From positions 1 to 34,303 of the IMG/VR virus record IMGVR_UViG_3300046534_000700: DNA of 34,303 nucleotides; one strand, given 5' to 3'. Both the position numbers and the translations under genes were made by a program. Shown here piece by piece: positions 1 through 5,768 of the stretch. How positions within the stretch are numbered: position 1 is the first letter of the stretch; the number at the start of each line of letters is the position of its first letter. The notes below the pieces were generated by a model. That model worked only from the letters and a program-made list of their open reading frames with translations. It had not been told where the DNA came from and made no database searches. Origin of the DNA: a virus.

Positions 1-63
1 ATTATGGCGTGTGGATTTATTGATATTGAATGCGTGCTAAAAACTAAGGCTGAAACATTATGA
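1..63 (+). CDS. C-terminal fragment of an unknown early gene, cut by the window edge
   Basis: The reading frame is open from base 1 to TGA at 61-63 and its last codons read AKTL-like residues ending ...KTKAETL. An ATG at 4 is the only visible start and the true start probably lies outside the window. The stop overlaps the next start (ATGA), the junction style used throughout this plus-strand run. No function can be assigned. Confidence 0.45.
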   Translation: MMACGFIDIECVLKTKAETL

Positions 64-203
64 ATAATCGCAGGAAAGGATATCAGGACCGCATGATTAC
101 CAATTTCACTAAGCGCAACATTATGGAAATTATGACGATATGCGCTTTAGTTATATTAATTTATATGCCTGAGATTGCAGGGCTATTGGAGAGTGTAAAA
201 TGA
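60..203 (+). CDS. small single-pass membrane protein, unknown
   Basis: A 47-residue product starting at the ATG that overlaps the previous stop. The N-terminus is basic (NNRRKGYQDR, TKRN) and is followed by one hydrophobic segment (about residues 22-36, IMEIMTICALVILIYM), so an inner-membrane protein with its N-terminus inside is likely. The C-terminal codons carry the GGAGAG ribosome-binding site of the next gene and the TGA overlaps that gene's ATG. The family is not recognised. Confidence 0.5.
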   Translation: MNNRRKGYQDRMITNFTKRNIMEIMTICALVILIYMPEIAGLLESVK

Positions 204-562
204 GCTATTACTCTGACTTAGATGATGACTTAGGATGTGAACAAGAAGCAAGAGAACATGCGCAGGAATGGGAGTGGGAGCAAAAGCAAAAGTTAGGAAT
301 ATTTAACGCAAAAGTAAAAGTAGAGGTTAAAAAGCAACTTAAAAATACAACGCATAGCTTAATAGAGACCAGCTTAGAAAATCGTTTTCCTTCTCGCGGA
401 ATAACTCAAACAATGAAATGTCATTGCGGCGGCTTGTATGAAGCTAGGAAAGCCGATTTAAAAAGAGGGTGGGCATTGTCTTGCTCTAAGTCTTGCGCAG
501 CAGCTAGGCGTACTTACAGAAAGCCAAAAGCAACTAAGTTTATATTGGAGAGTGTAAAATGA
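184..562 (+). repeat. 20-bp direct repeats around the zinc-finger-like gene
   Basis: TATTGGAGAGTGTAAAATGA at 184-203 and 543-562. Each holds Shine-Dalgarno, start codon and the overlapping stop of the preceding gene. Confidence 0.88.
200..562 (+). CDS. phage zinc-finger-like protein with CxC and SKSCAA motifs
   Basis: A 120-residue product. The N-terminal half is acidic and charged (residues 1-50). The C-terminal part has a cysteine cluster, CHCGG near residue 74 and LSCSKSCAAARR near 93-104, joined by the segment ADLKRGW. This layout (CxCG, about 18 residues with ADLKRGW, then CSKSC) is familiar from small phage proteins and suggests a structural zinc site; the role is unknown. Exact 20-bp direct repeats carrying the Shine-Dalgarno and start (184-203 and 543-562) bracket the gene. 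Confidence 0.7.
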   Translation: MSYYSDLDDDLGCEQEAREHAQEWEWEQKQKLGIFNAKVKVEVKKQLKNTTHSLIETSLENRFPSRGITQTMKCHCGGLYEARKADLKRGWALSCSKSCAAARRTYRKPKATKFILESVK

Positions 563-1005
563 CATTATTTGAAAATCAGTTAAAAACGTTAATCGCTACA
601 CTAGAAGCGGTCAAAGAGCCTAAGTCTTTTGATATGACTGACTGGTATCATGAGCAAGCAAAAATTGTTGTAGATTGCGGGTATGCGGCTTGCATTTGTG
701 GACATCAAGCTGTAGCTGATAAATCAGAGTTTTTTGATGTAAACGTGAGCCTTAATTACCAGCATCAAGCTGGTGAAATATCACACTTTCTTGATGATTC
801 TTGTTGTGACACATTCGGTAATAGCTTCTTAATTGATGCAGTAGTTGCTGGTGAAGAAGAAAACCGTTTTGAAGGGGCAGTAAAATCTGGATTATTTACC
901 AAAACCGAATTAAAGCATTCTCACTTACGAAAAGAAAACCCAACAATTAAACAAGCAATAAGCTTTATTAAATTAGCACTTAAAAAAGTTGAGGCGGTAA
1001 AGTGA
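559..1005 (+). CDS. hypothetical phage protein, 148 aa
   Basis: A soluble acidic product with a Cys/His-containing stretch (CGYAACICGH, residues 39-48) and a later DDSCCD. It begins at the ATG overlapping the previous TGA and is preceded by GGAGAG. The 3' end overlaps the GTG of the next gene. A low-complexity tail (AISFIKLALKKVEAVK) repeats the EAVK wording found near its own N-terminus. The family is not recognised; metal binding is possible but unproven. Confidence 0.65.
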   Translation: MTLFENQLKTLIATLEAVKEPKSFDMTDWYHEQAKIVVDCGYAACICGHQAVADKSEFFDVNVSLNYQHQAGEISHFLDDSCCDTFGNSFLIDAVVAGEEENRFEGAVKSGLFTKTELKHSHLRKENPTIKQAISFIKLALKKVEAVK

Positions 1006-1148
1006 CATTATCATTCACAGACTTTTGCAGTCAAAACGAAATATTGTTTGAAGACTTATGCAGAGAAACCGAACGCTTGTTTGTTGACATTGCAGATGAG
1101 CATTATCAGGAATATTTATGGTCGATAGAGGGTAGGGATAATGACTAA
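1002..1148 (+). CDS. small acidic protein, GTG start, unknown
   Basis: A 48-residue product (VTLSFTDFCSQ... ending IEGRDND) whose GTG overlaps the previous stop in GTGA. The last codons (ATAGAGGGTAGGGATAATGA at 1125-1144) hold the ribosome-binding site of the next gene, and nearly the same 20 bases end the gene at 1582. The function is unknown. Confidence 0.5.
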   Translation: MTLSFTDFCSQNEILFEDLCRETERLFVDIADEHYQEYLWSIEGRDND

Positions 1149-1335
1149 TATAGCTCAAATTTGTAAGCTTAACAACATGACAGAAGCTGAGTTCCTTAAT
1201 CAAATATCGCTAAACTTTCTAGCTTTGATGGATATGCAGTTAGATAAAAATAACAATGAAACTTTAGCAATTACTAGAGGTAATGTATCTCTACTTATAT
1301 TTAGAGCAGATAAAAAGGAACAAGACAATGATTAA
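1141..1335 (+). CDS. hypothetical protein, 64 aa
   Basis: The ATG at 1141 is preceded by GAGGGTAGGG, a very strong Shine-Dalgarno. The product begins MTNIAQICKLNNMTEAEF, which resembles the short helix-turn-helix-like openings of phage proteins, but there is too little to call a DNA-binding domain. It overlaps the next gene by 8 bases. Together with 1328-1582 it is bracketed by 19/20-identical direct repeats. Confidence 0.55.
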   Translation: MTNIAQICKLNNMTEAEFLNQISLNFLALMDMQLDKNNNETLAITRGNVSLLIFRADKKEQDND

Positions 1336-1582
1336 ATTATCAGAAAGAATGCATTTAAGTCGTGCAGACAGGCCAGATGAGTGGTCAATGGATGATTATT
1401 CAAGGGAGGCTAAAAAGCTAGAAGATAAAGTTGCAGAGCTTGAGAAAGGGAAAATTGAGCCGATTAGTCTAAATCAATTTAAATATGCATTTTTTAAAGT
1501 GGAGGCAGGGCAATTAAGCGGGTTTTATAAATGGCTTAAAAAATGGAACCATTTATCAATAGAGGATAGGGATAATGATTGA
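1328..1582 (+). CDS. small phage protein with RPDEWSMDDY motif
   Basis: Start chosen at 1328 (ATG, preceded by AAAGGAACAAGACA) rather than the longer frame at 1283, which would lie inside the previous gene. The 84-residue product has the segment DRPDEWSMDDYSREAKKLED, a pattern seen in many small proteobacterial phage proteins (RPxEWxMD followed by an alpha-helical, Lys/Glu-rich stretch to about residue 45). A second helical half ends LSIEDRDND. No biochemical role is known to me. Confidence 0.65.
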   Translation: MIKLSERMHLSRADRPDEWSMDDYSREAKKLEDKVAELEKGKIEPISLNQFKYAFFKVEAGQLSGFYKWLKKWNHLSIEDRDND

Positions 1583-1742
1583 ATCAACAGTAGAGCAAAC
1601 CATAGCTGCCATACACGCATTAAGAGCAGCAGGCAGTAAAGAGATGCAGTTTAGCGATAGTGACCGTGAGCGAGCTGCTATGAAGCGTAAAATGGATGCG
1701 GGACGGGTTATTGAAGATAGAAGGATTGATGAAGATGAATAA
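1575..1742 (+). CDS. small charged helical protein, unknown
   Basis: A 55-residue product not longer than about 56 codons, beginning MIESTVEQTIAAIHALRAAG and ending in a highly charged helix (RERAAMKRKMDAGRVIEDRR). The ATG follows GAGGATAGGGATA and overlaps the previous stop. Its 3' end overlaps the next gene by 8 bases. The function is unknown. Confidence 0.55.
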   Translation: MIESTVEQTIAAIHALRAAGSKEMQFSDSDRERAAMKRKMDAGRVIEDRRIDEDE

Positions 1743-2019
1743 CGACAAGCAGCACAGAGAAGATACCAAGTATAAGCAGTGGCAAGATGGTATGTATGTA
1801 ATGCTTGATGATTTGGAAGATGATTATGAGAAAGCAATAGTTGAGGATAGTTTGCGGCGTAGTGTTTATTACAAGCGATTGGATTATTTTTTGACTGAAG
1901 GAGATGAGGGATTGTTAGGAGTTAGGCTTAGCGATGCAGGGCTTTGGTTTTCAGTAGGAACTAACAAACTAACCCGCGAACAAGCTTTGTATATTGCTAC
2001 GGGTGATGCTAATATCTAA
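1735..2019 (+). CDS. hypothetical acidic protein, last gene of the left early run
   Basis: A 94-residue product. The ATG at 1735 sits 9 bases after AAGGA; ATG 1729 in the same frame is an alternative. It is acidic (DDLEDDYEKAIVED) and has no motif I recognise. It ends 24 bases before the terminator stem at 2043, so it closes the rightward transcript that enters from outside the window. Confidence 0.6.
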   Translation: MNNDKQHREDTKYKQWQDGMYVMLDDLEDDYEKAIVEDSLRRSVYYKRLDYFLTEGDEGLLGVRLSDAGLWFSVGTNKLTREQALYIATGDANI

Positions 2020-2042
2020 TTTAACACTCTCCCTGTTAAGTC

Positions 2043-2077
2043 AAAACCCTCTAATGCTGCAACGTTAAGAGGGTTTT
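2043..2077. terminator. bidirectional intrinsic terminator between converging transcripts
   Basis: A perfect 10-bp stem, AAAACCCTCT and AGAGGGTTTT, with a 15-base loop, followed on the plus strand by TTTTATTTT and on the minus strand by TTTTG. It lies between the end of the rightward early run (2019) and the end of the leftward late/lysis run (2092), the expected place for a two-way terminator. Confidence 0.85.
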
Positions 2078-2091
2078 ATTTTGTCTTTGAT

Positions 2092-2511
2092 TTACTTGTC
2101 TTTTTTAGTTTCGTTGTGTCTTGTTAGCATGTATGAGCCAAAGAAAAATGTAATTATTGCCGCTGTACCTGCTAGCATTACCGAGGCTGTTGCTAGCTTA
2201 AAGTAAAATTCTGCTAACTCCATATCAAAAGGCGCAGCAATGGCACACATTAAAATAATCCATAGTTGGACTTTAATCCACTGTTTAGCAATTTCACGCC
2301 TTGCTTTTGATCGTTCGCTATTTTCACCCATAGAGGCGATAGCGTAGGAAACCACTCCATTTCTTAAACCCTCCCTAGCCTCTGCTTTTTCTTGGTCGGT
2401 GTGTGACAAATTATCAATCCAGCCACCCACACCCTTTAATAATCCATTGTCTTTATCAAGGACATTATCAATAACTTTATCTGACCAGCTTAAAGGGTTA
2501 TACCATGCCAT
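2092..2511 (-). CDS. holin of the three-TM, gene-transfer-agent type
   Basis: A 139-residue product. The N-terminal soluble half (WYNPLSWSDKVIDNVLD ... DQEKAEAREGL) is typical of the GTA_holin_3TM family (PF11351). Two clear membrane segments follow, about residues 79-96 (VQLWIILMCAIAAPF) and 106-127, and the tail is basic (TRHNETKKDK). Members are thought to form the inner-membrane lesion that releases the endolysin. It directly follows the M15 endopeptidase by one base, which supports a lysis role. It is the last gene of the late transcript. Confidence 0.75.
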   Translation of the reverse strand: MAWYNPLSWSDKVIDNVLDKDNGLLKGVGGWIDNLSHTDQEKAEAREGLRNGVVSYAIASMGENSERSKARREIAKQWIKVQLWIILMCAIAAPFDMELAEFYFKLATASVMLAGTAAIITFFFGSYMLTRHNETKKDK

Positions 2512-2512
2512 G

Positions 2513-2902
2513 TTATCTTACCTCAAAATGTGGCATGTCTTTAAAGTTAGACCAATGACCACCCCATCGCATATTAACGGATAGCCTGTTAGCAGCCTCA
2601 AGCATTGCAGCCGCTATTGTTGTTAGGTGTAATTCATCCCAGCTAGCCTTGCCGTCAACATATGCAAATACATCAAGAGCCATGCCGCTTTGGTGGTAAC
2701 TCTTTTTGACTGTGCCGTCTAACTGGCTTGCCTTATCATTAAAAAGCTTCTGCTGTTCTTCTGCTGTGCGTAAACCTCCATGCTTAGGTATGCCAAAGTC
2801 AATTGGCGACATTGATAGTGCCAGCCTTGCAACTTCTACGACTTGGTAATTAACGCCGATCATTCTATGCTCGCTGTTTTCACCAAACTTAAACTTATTC
2901 AT
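2513..2902 (-). CDS. M15-family peptidase endolysin (L-alanyl-D-glutamate type)
   Basis: A 129-residue single-domain enzyme. The zinc ligands of the family are visible: H70 and D77 in SYHQSGMALD and H125 in PHFE; R45 in GGLRT is the usual conserved arginine. The size and order match T5 Lys and related VanY/M15_4 phage endolysins, which cut the peptide stem of peptidoglycan. There is no signal peptide, so export needs a holin; two holin candidates flank it. Its start overlaps the stop of the upstream holin-like gene by 4 bases. Confidence 0.88.
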   Translation of the reverse strand: MNKFKFGENSEHRMIGVNYQVVEVARLALSMSPIDFGIPKHGGLRTAEEQQKLFNDKASQLDGTVKKSYHQSGMALDVFAYVDGKASWDELHLTTIAAAMLEAANRLSVNMRWGGHWSNFKDMPHFEVR

Positions 2903-3198
2903 TTTTTTGAATCATGCTCTTGTTGTTCACGCTTATCTTTCTTACGTGCAAAGTAAATGTCTACAGCAAGCTTAATAATAAACATTGTTGAGCCAACTAT
3001 AGATAGTATTGCTACTGCGTTTGATACTGTCATCCAGGTAGGGTCCCTGCTTACTATTGCCGTTGAAGTTAACGCGCTAGTCCCGCCTGTCACGACGCTT
3101 GCTATCCCTAACTTGTTTATTATACCGCTTGTCGCTTCGTTCATATGCGGTGTGATTGAGTGTAGGCCGCTGCTTAACTTGCTTAGAATGCTCATCAT
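2899..3198 (-). CDS. class II-like holin
   Basis: A 99-residue product with two hydrophobic segments, about residues 30-50 (LGIASVVTGGTSALTSTAIV) and 58-83 (VSNAVAILSIVGSTMFIIKLAVDIYF), then a short very charged tail (RKKDKREQQEHDSKK). This is the normal form of a two-TM holin directly upstream of an endolysin. ATG 3198 and ATG 3195 are both possible starts. It overlaps the preceding reading frame by 120 bases. Confidence 0.7.
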   Translation of the reverse strand: MMSILSKLSSGLHSITPHMNEATSGIINKLGIASVVTGGTSALTSTAIVSRDPTWMTVSNAVAILSIVGSTMFIIKLAVDIYFARKKDKREQQEHDSKK

Positions 3199-3289
3199 CT
3201 TCTCTGGCTCGTCTTTGTATGTGCTTGAACGTTGAATAAATTAGATAAGCGAGTAAAAACAATATCGCCACTGTTAGCATAGTCTCCAT
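3077..3289 (-). CDS. N-terminally anchored, highly charged small protein; possible inner-membrane spanin
   Basis: A 70-residue product with one N-terminal membrane segment (residues 4-18, MLTVAILFLLAYLIY), then a strongly charged and basic region with no further hydrophobic stretch. A strong Shine-Dalgarno (AGGAGCGGGAG) precedes the ATG, which argues that it is real although it overlaps the gene before by 95 bases and the holin after by 120. Single-TM plus charged periplasmic tail is the plan of an i-spanin, but the tail is short and very Arg/Lys-rich, so this is a guess. Confidence 0.5.
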   Translation of the reverse strand: METMLTVAILFLLAYLIYSTFKHIQRRAREDDEHSKQVKQRPTLNHTAYERSDKRYNKQVRDSKRRDRRD

Positions 3290-3659
3290 TTCTCCCGCTC
3301 CTAATAATGGTAAATAATATGCACAAGTTTACCACAATCATACTGGATGCAAAATAATAAGAATAATTGTCAATATAAAGATTTGACAAAAAATAATTAT
3401 GAGGCAAGAGATCTGATAAGAAGTAAGCGACAGCTAAAAAGTTTACAACCGCAGAGGCAAGCATTACGTATGCTATTTTAGTCGATGAAAATAACGCACA
3501 GCATAAATATATCAGTATAAATAAGACGTGTTGAACGGCTTGGTTAAGAAAAGAAAGTGACACTAGCACAGTTAATAAGAACGCCACGGCCGGCATTCTT
3601 GCAAGTCGTGTGAATCTAACAGCTAGCAGGTAGCCAAGAATTAAAAGTAAGTCGATCAC
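3195..3659 (-). CDS. multi-pass membrane protein in the lysis cluster
   Basis: A 154-residue product that is hydrophobic nearly throughout, with about four to five membrane segments (residues 1-15, 24-40, 45-58, 63-82, 101-117). The start is GTG, overlapping the previous TGA in GTGA. No family is recognised. Holin, anti-holin or superinfection-exclusion functions are all possible from its position among lysis and envelope genes. Confidence 0.6.
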   Translation of the reverse strand: MIDLLLILGYLLAVRFTRLARMPAVAFLLTVLVSLSFLNQAVQHVLFILIYLCCALFSSTKIAYVMLASAVVNFLAVAYFLSDLLPHNYFLSNLYIDNYSYYFASSMIVVNLCILFTIIRSGRNGDYANSGDIVFTRLSNLFNVQAHTKTSQRR

Positions 3660-3757
3660 TTTTTTGTTTTCTTGGTCTTGCTTGGCTTTTTAGTTCCGTA
3701 ATCTATTGACTTTGTACTTGACGGCTTGGGCTTGTTTGGGCTTTTCGTGCTAGACAT
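3656..3757 (-). CDS. 33-residue lysine-rich peptide
   Basis: The frame is MSSTKSPNKPKPSS... ending KPSKTKKTKK, almost entirely Lys, Pro, Ser and Thr, with a GAGG Shine-Dalgarno 10 bases before the ATG and a stop that overlaps the next GTG. It is disordered by composition. Strong translational signals and coupling support expression, but a role cannot be named. Confidence 0.5.
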   Translation of the reverse strand: MSSTKSPNKPKPSSTKSIDYGTKKPSKTKKTKK

Positions 3758-3772
3758 TTTATTTAATCCTCT

Positions 3773-3934
3773 TTAGTTAATAAGTATTTTGTTATCTGTA
3801 AAGCTCAACTGTGACATTTTAGCATTAAAATGTGCAGCATAGTCAAAATCTGGCTCTGTGCTGCACGACATCAGCAATATTATGGTGAATATACTAGCTG
3901 ATTGTTTGAGAAGCTTAATTGTCCTACTAGCCAT
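3773..3934 (-). CDS. small lipoprotein (lipobox LMSC)
   Basis: A 53-residue frame that overlaps the end of the upstream gene by 55 bases. It has the three parts of a lipoprotein signal: basic N-region (MASRTIKLLK), hydrophobic core (ASIFTIILLM) and lipobox L21-M22-S23-C24, leaving a 30-residue mature peptide. The +2 residue is Ser, so outer-membrane sorting is expected. GAGGATAAA precedes the ATG as Shine-Dalgarno. Candidates for the role are an o-spanin or a receptor-blocking superinfection-exclusion lipoprotein; the position between tail-fibre and lysis genes allows both. Confidence 0.7.
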   Translation of the reverse strand: MASRTIKLLKQSASIFTIILLMSCSTEPDFDYAAHFNAKMSQLSFTDNKILIN

Positions 3935-4284
3935 TTTATCCTCTCTATGCCGCTTTCTGGCTCAACATTACCAACAGGCTTTAATTTGATTTCTATCTGA
4001 GTATTAATTGCATCAACAAAAGTTTGAAAATAAAAATCAGTGGTTTCTTTAGTTGTCATATTAGTAATAAAGTTGGTCTTTTCAGATAAAAACACCCATT
4101 TATTATCGCTTCCCAAATATACAGCTCTTAGCCCGTATTCATCATCAAAGCCGGTCGCATATTGCGCCCAGACACAGACATCTATTTGATATACCTGTCC
4201 ACATGCCGCTTTTGCTGGGGGAGTGTTTAAGTCTGCAAATGCTGAAGTTGCAAAAAGTGTTAATACTAGAATTAAAAATTTCAT
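3880..4284 (-). CDS. exported (signal-peptide) protein of unknown function
   Basis: Start chosen at ATG 4284, which has AAAGGT eight bases upstream; ATG 4299 would place that Shine-Dalgarno inside the gene. The product (134 aa) opens with a classical signal peptide, MKFLILVLTLFATSAFA, with probable cleavage after A17. The mature protein has only two cysteines, C28 and C37, spaced for a disulfide bond, as expected in the periplasm. It follows the tail-fibre genes by 30 bases. The family is not recognised. Confidence 0.72.
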   Translation of the reverse strand: MKFLILVLTLFATSAFADLNTPPAKAACGQVYQIDVCVWAQYATGFDDEYGLRAVYLGSDNKWVFLSEKTNFITNMTTKETTDFYFQTFVDAINTQIEIKLKPVGNVEPESGIERIKWLVGQLSFSNNQLVYSP

Positions 4285-4314
4285 TGTTTTACCTTTCATT
4301 AGTTTATTAAGTGT

Positions 4315-4731
4315 TTATAGAATTTTTCTTGCGTCATAATTTATATTTACAGATGTATCTGAAACCGTTGTTATTTTAAGTATTAATTCTTCATTAACTT
4401 CAAATGGTAAGGAAGAAAAAGAGTTGGCTATGCCGCCCTCAAACCCGTACAAACTAAATGATGTTCCAGCAGCACCAACATCGTTAAAAATTATCACACC
4501 GTCAACCTCCATGTAATATGTGTTAGTTTCTGAAATCAACGCAGAATACCAAAGTCTATTTACTGCATATTTTCCTGTTAGCGTTAAAGTTGTAGATGAA
4601 ACGCCAGCAGTGACAGAAACGGTATTATTTTTATAATTATTTGTTGCCCCCACTTTGTCAGCCGGATAAGTTAAATCAGGGGCTAGCTTTACTAAAGCAC
4701 CGCCACCTAAGCTAGATGTATTGATACCCAT
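4315..4731 (-). CDS. putative virion/tail protein, 138 aa
   Basis: A beta-rich product beginning MGINTSSLGGGALVKLAPDLTYP, a kind of opening often seen in small phage tail-associated proteins. The remainder alternates short hydrophobic beta-strands with Gly, Thr and Ser, without a recognised domain. It follows the tailspike/fibre by one base and so may be a fibre partner or a chaperone. Confidence 0.55.
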   Translation of the reverse strand: MGINTSSLGGGALVKLAPDLTYPADKVGATNNYKNNTVSVTAGVSSTTLTLTGKYAVNRLWYSALISETNTYYMEVDGVIIFNDVGAAGTSFSLYGFEGGIANSFSSLPFEVNEELILKITTVSDTSVNINYDARKIL

Positions 4732-4732
4732 T

Positions 4733-5629
4733 CTATAATCTCCAATCGCTAACGCCGTCAGACGTTAATGTTAATGATATGCTTGAGCCAGAGTTAAAGT
4801 TAATAACCGTGTCAGTGCCGCTTCTGTATGTAATCGTGTTACTCCCTGCCCTTGTAACTGTTGGAGCAAATGAAGCATACGAATCTGGCTGTGAAACAGT
4901 AATAGTTTGATTGACTAAAACCGTATTAGCAAGAGGTAATGTGTACGCCCCCGCATCTTGTAATTCATTATCTCTCTTTGCAGTTAACGCCCCGCCGCCT
5001 GTCTGCGGAATTACCGTTGTAGTATCACGTTTAAGTTCTATTACTTCGGTTATTTTAGCGCCGTTAATAGCTGGTAGCCAGTATGTTCCATTATCGGTTA
5101 CAGGGTCATTACCTGCGTTGGCATTCGTTATTGAGCGCCACAAATAACCCTCTGTAGTTTGCGCTACGTTACCTGACGAGTATGATTTAGAGCTATTATA
5201 CATATCAATAAAGCTAATCTGCATCCAATATGCATTTGATGCGGGGCTTAATGCTGGGCTGTTGCCTTGATTTAAATCTTGCAGAGATATGTAAAATATT
5301 CCGTCAGCCGTTTTTGTAATGTCATCCTTTTCATATACAACTACCTCGTCATATAATTCAAAGTCGCCTAATGACCCCTCGCCGCCTACTGGGTCACGCT
5401 CCCATTCTTGTTCATTGTCAGCGTCTTGTAAAACAACCCTAGACTTTGCCGTATAGAAAACGTTGGGCACTCTACCTACAGAATCAAGCTTTACTGGATT
5501 AGGGTTGCGTATAGTTTCAAGCTCATCTGAAAACGTAGTTAATTCTGAGTTGGTGCCTGACTTGTAAAAGTAAAGCTTCCCGAATGGCGGGTATGTGTAA
5601 CCTGGAACTGGATTTATATAACGTGGCAT
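4733..5629 (-). CDS. tailspike/tail-fibre protein with P22-like head-binding N-terminus
   Basis: A 298-residue product. Residues 1-75 (NPVPGYTYPPFGKLYFYKSGT ... VKLDSVGRVPNVFY ... VVLQDADNEQEW) have the pattern of podoviral tailspike head-binding domains: Gly-Lys-hydrophobic strand, 'SDELET', 'DSxGR', then 'VxLxDADG'-like. Residues about 130-190 (YNSSKSYSSGNVAQ ... WRSITNANAGNDP ... YW) resemble a ChtBD3/CBM5-12 carbohydrate-binding fold. The C-terminal 90 residues are beta-rich. It is short compared with the 667-residue P22 spike and shows no beta-helix catalytic part, so it may bind rather than cut the receptor. Confidence 0.7.
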   Translation of the reverse strand: MPRYINPVPGYTYPPFGKLYFYKSGTNSELTTFSDELETIRNPNPVKLDSVGRVPNVFYTAKSRVVLQDADNEQEWERDPVGGEGSLGDFELYDEVVVYEKDDITKTADGIFYISLQDLNQGNSPALSPASNAYWMQISFIDMYNSSKSYSSGNVAQTTEGYLWRSITNANAGNDPVTDNGTYWLPAINGAKITEVIELKRDTTTVIPQTGGGALTAKRDNELQDAGAYTLPLANTVLVNQTITVSQPDSYASFAPTVTRAGSNTITYRSGTDTVINFNSGSSISLTLTSDGVSDWRL

Positions 5630-5630
5630 G

Positions 5631-5768
5631 CTATAAACTTCCTATGAATATATTAATATTGTTAATTTTATTACCTATCGCATGGCGTTTATCCGCCAAT
5701 GAGTTTCCGCGCACTTCTAGGTTTCTTGGGTTTTTAACCATGATTATATCAGTTTCGCTGGGCATCAT
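5631..5768 (-). CDS. small protein between ejection and fibre genes
   Basis: A 45-residue frame (MMPSETDIIMVKNPRN ... ending IFIGSL) starting at ATG 5768 or 5765, preceded by AGAGGTGAGG, overlapping the end of the ejection protein by 20 bases and ending one base before the fibre start codon. Shine-Dalgarno and spacing support it over the competing plus-strand frame here. The function is unknown. Confidence 0.45.
   Translation of the reverse strand: MMPSETDIIMVKNPRNLEVRGNSLADKRHAIGNKINNINIFIGSL

Noticed and set aside
2957-3235. Plus-strand frame opposite the holin.
   Set aside because: It is a hydrophobic mirror of the holin membrane segments; the minus-strand gene is supported by position, charge pattern and the endolysin behind it.
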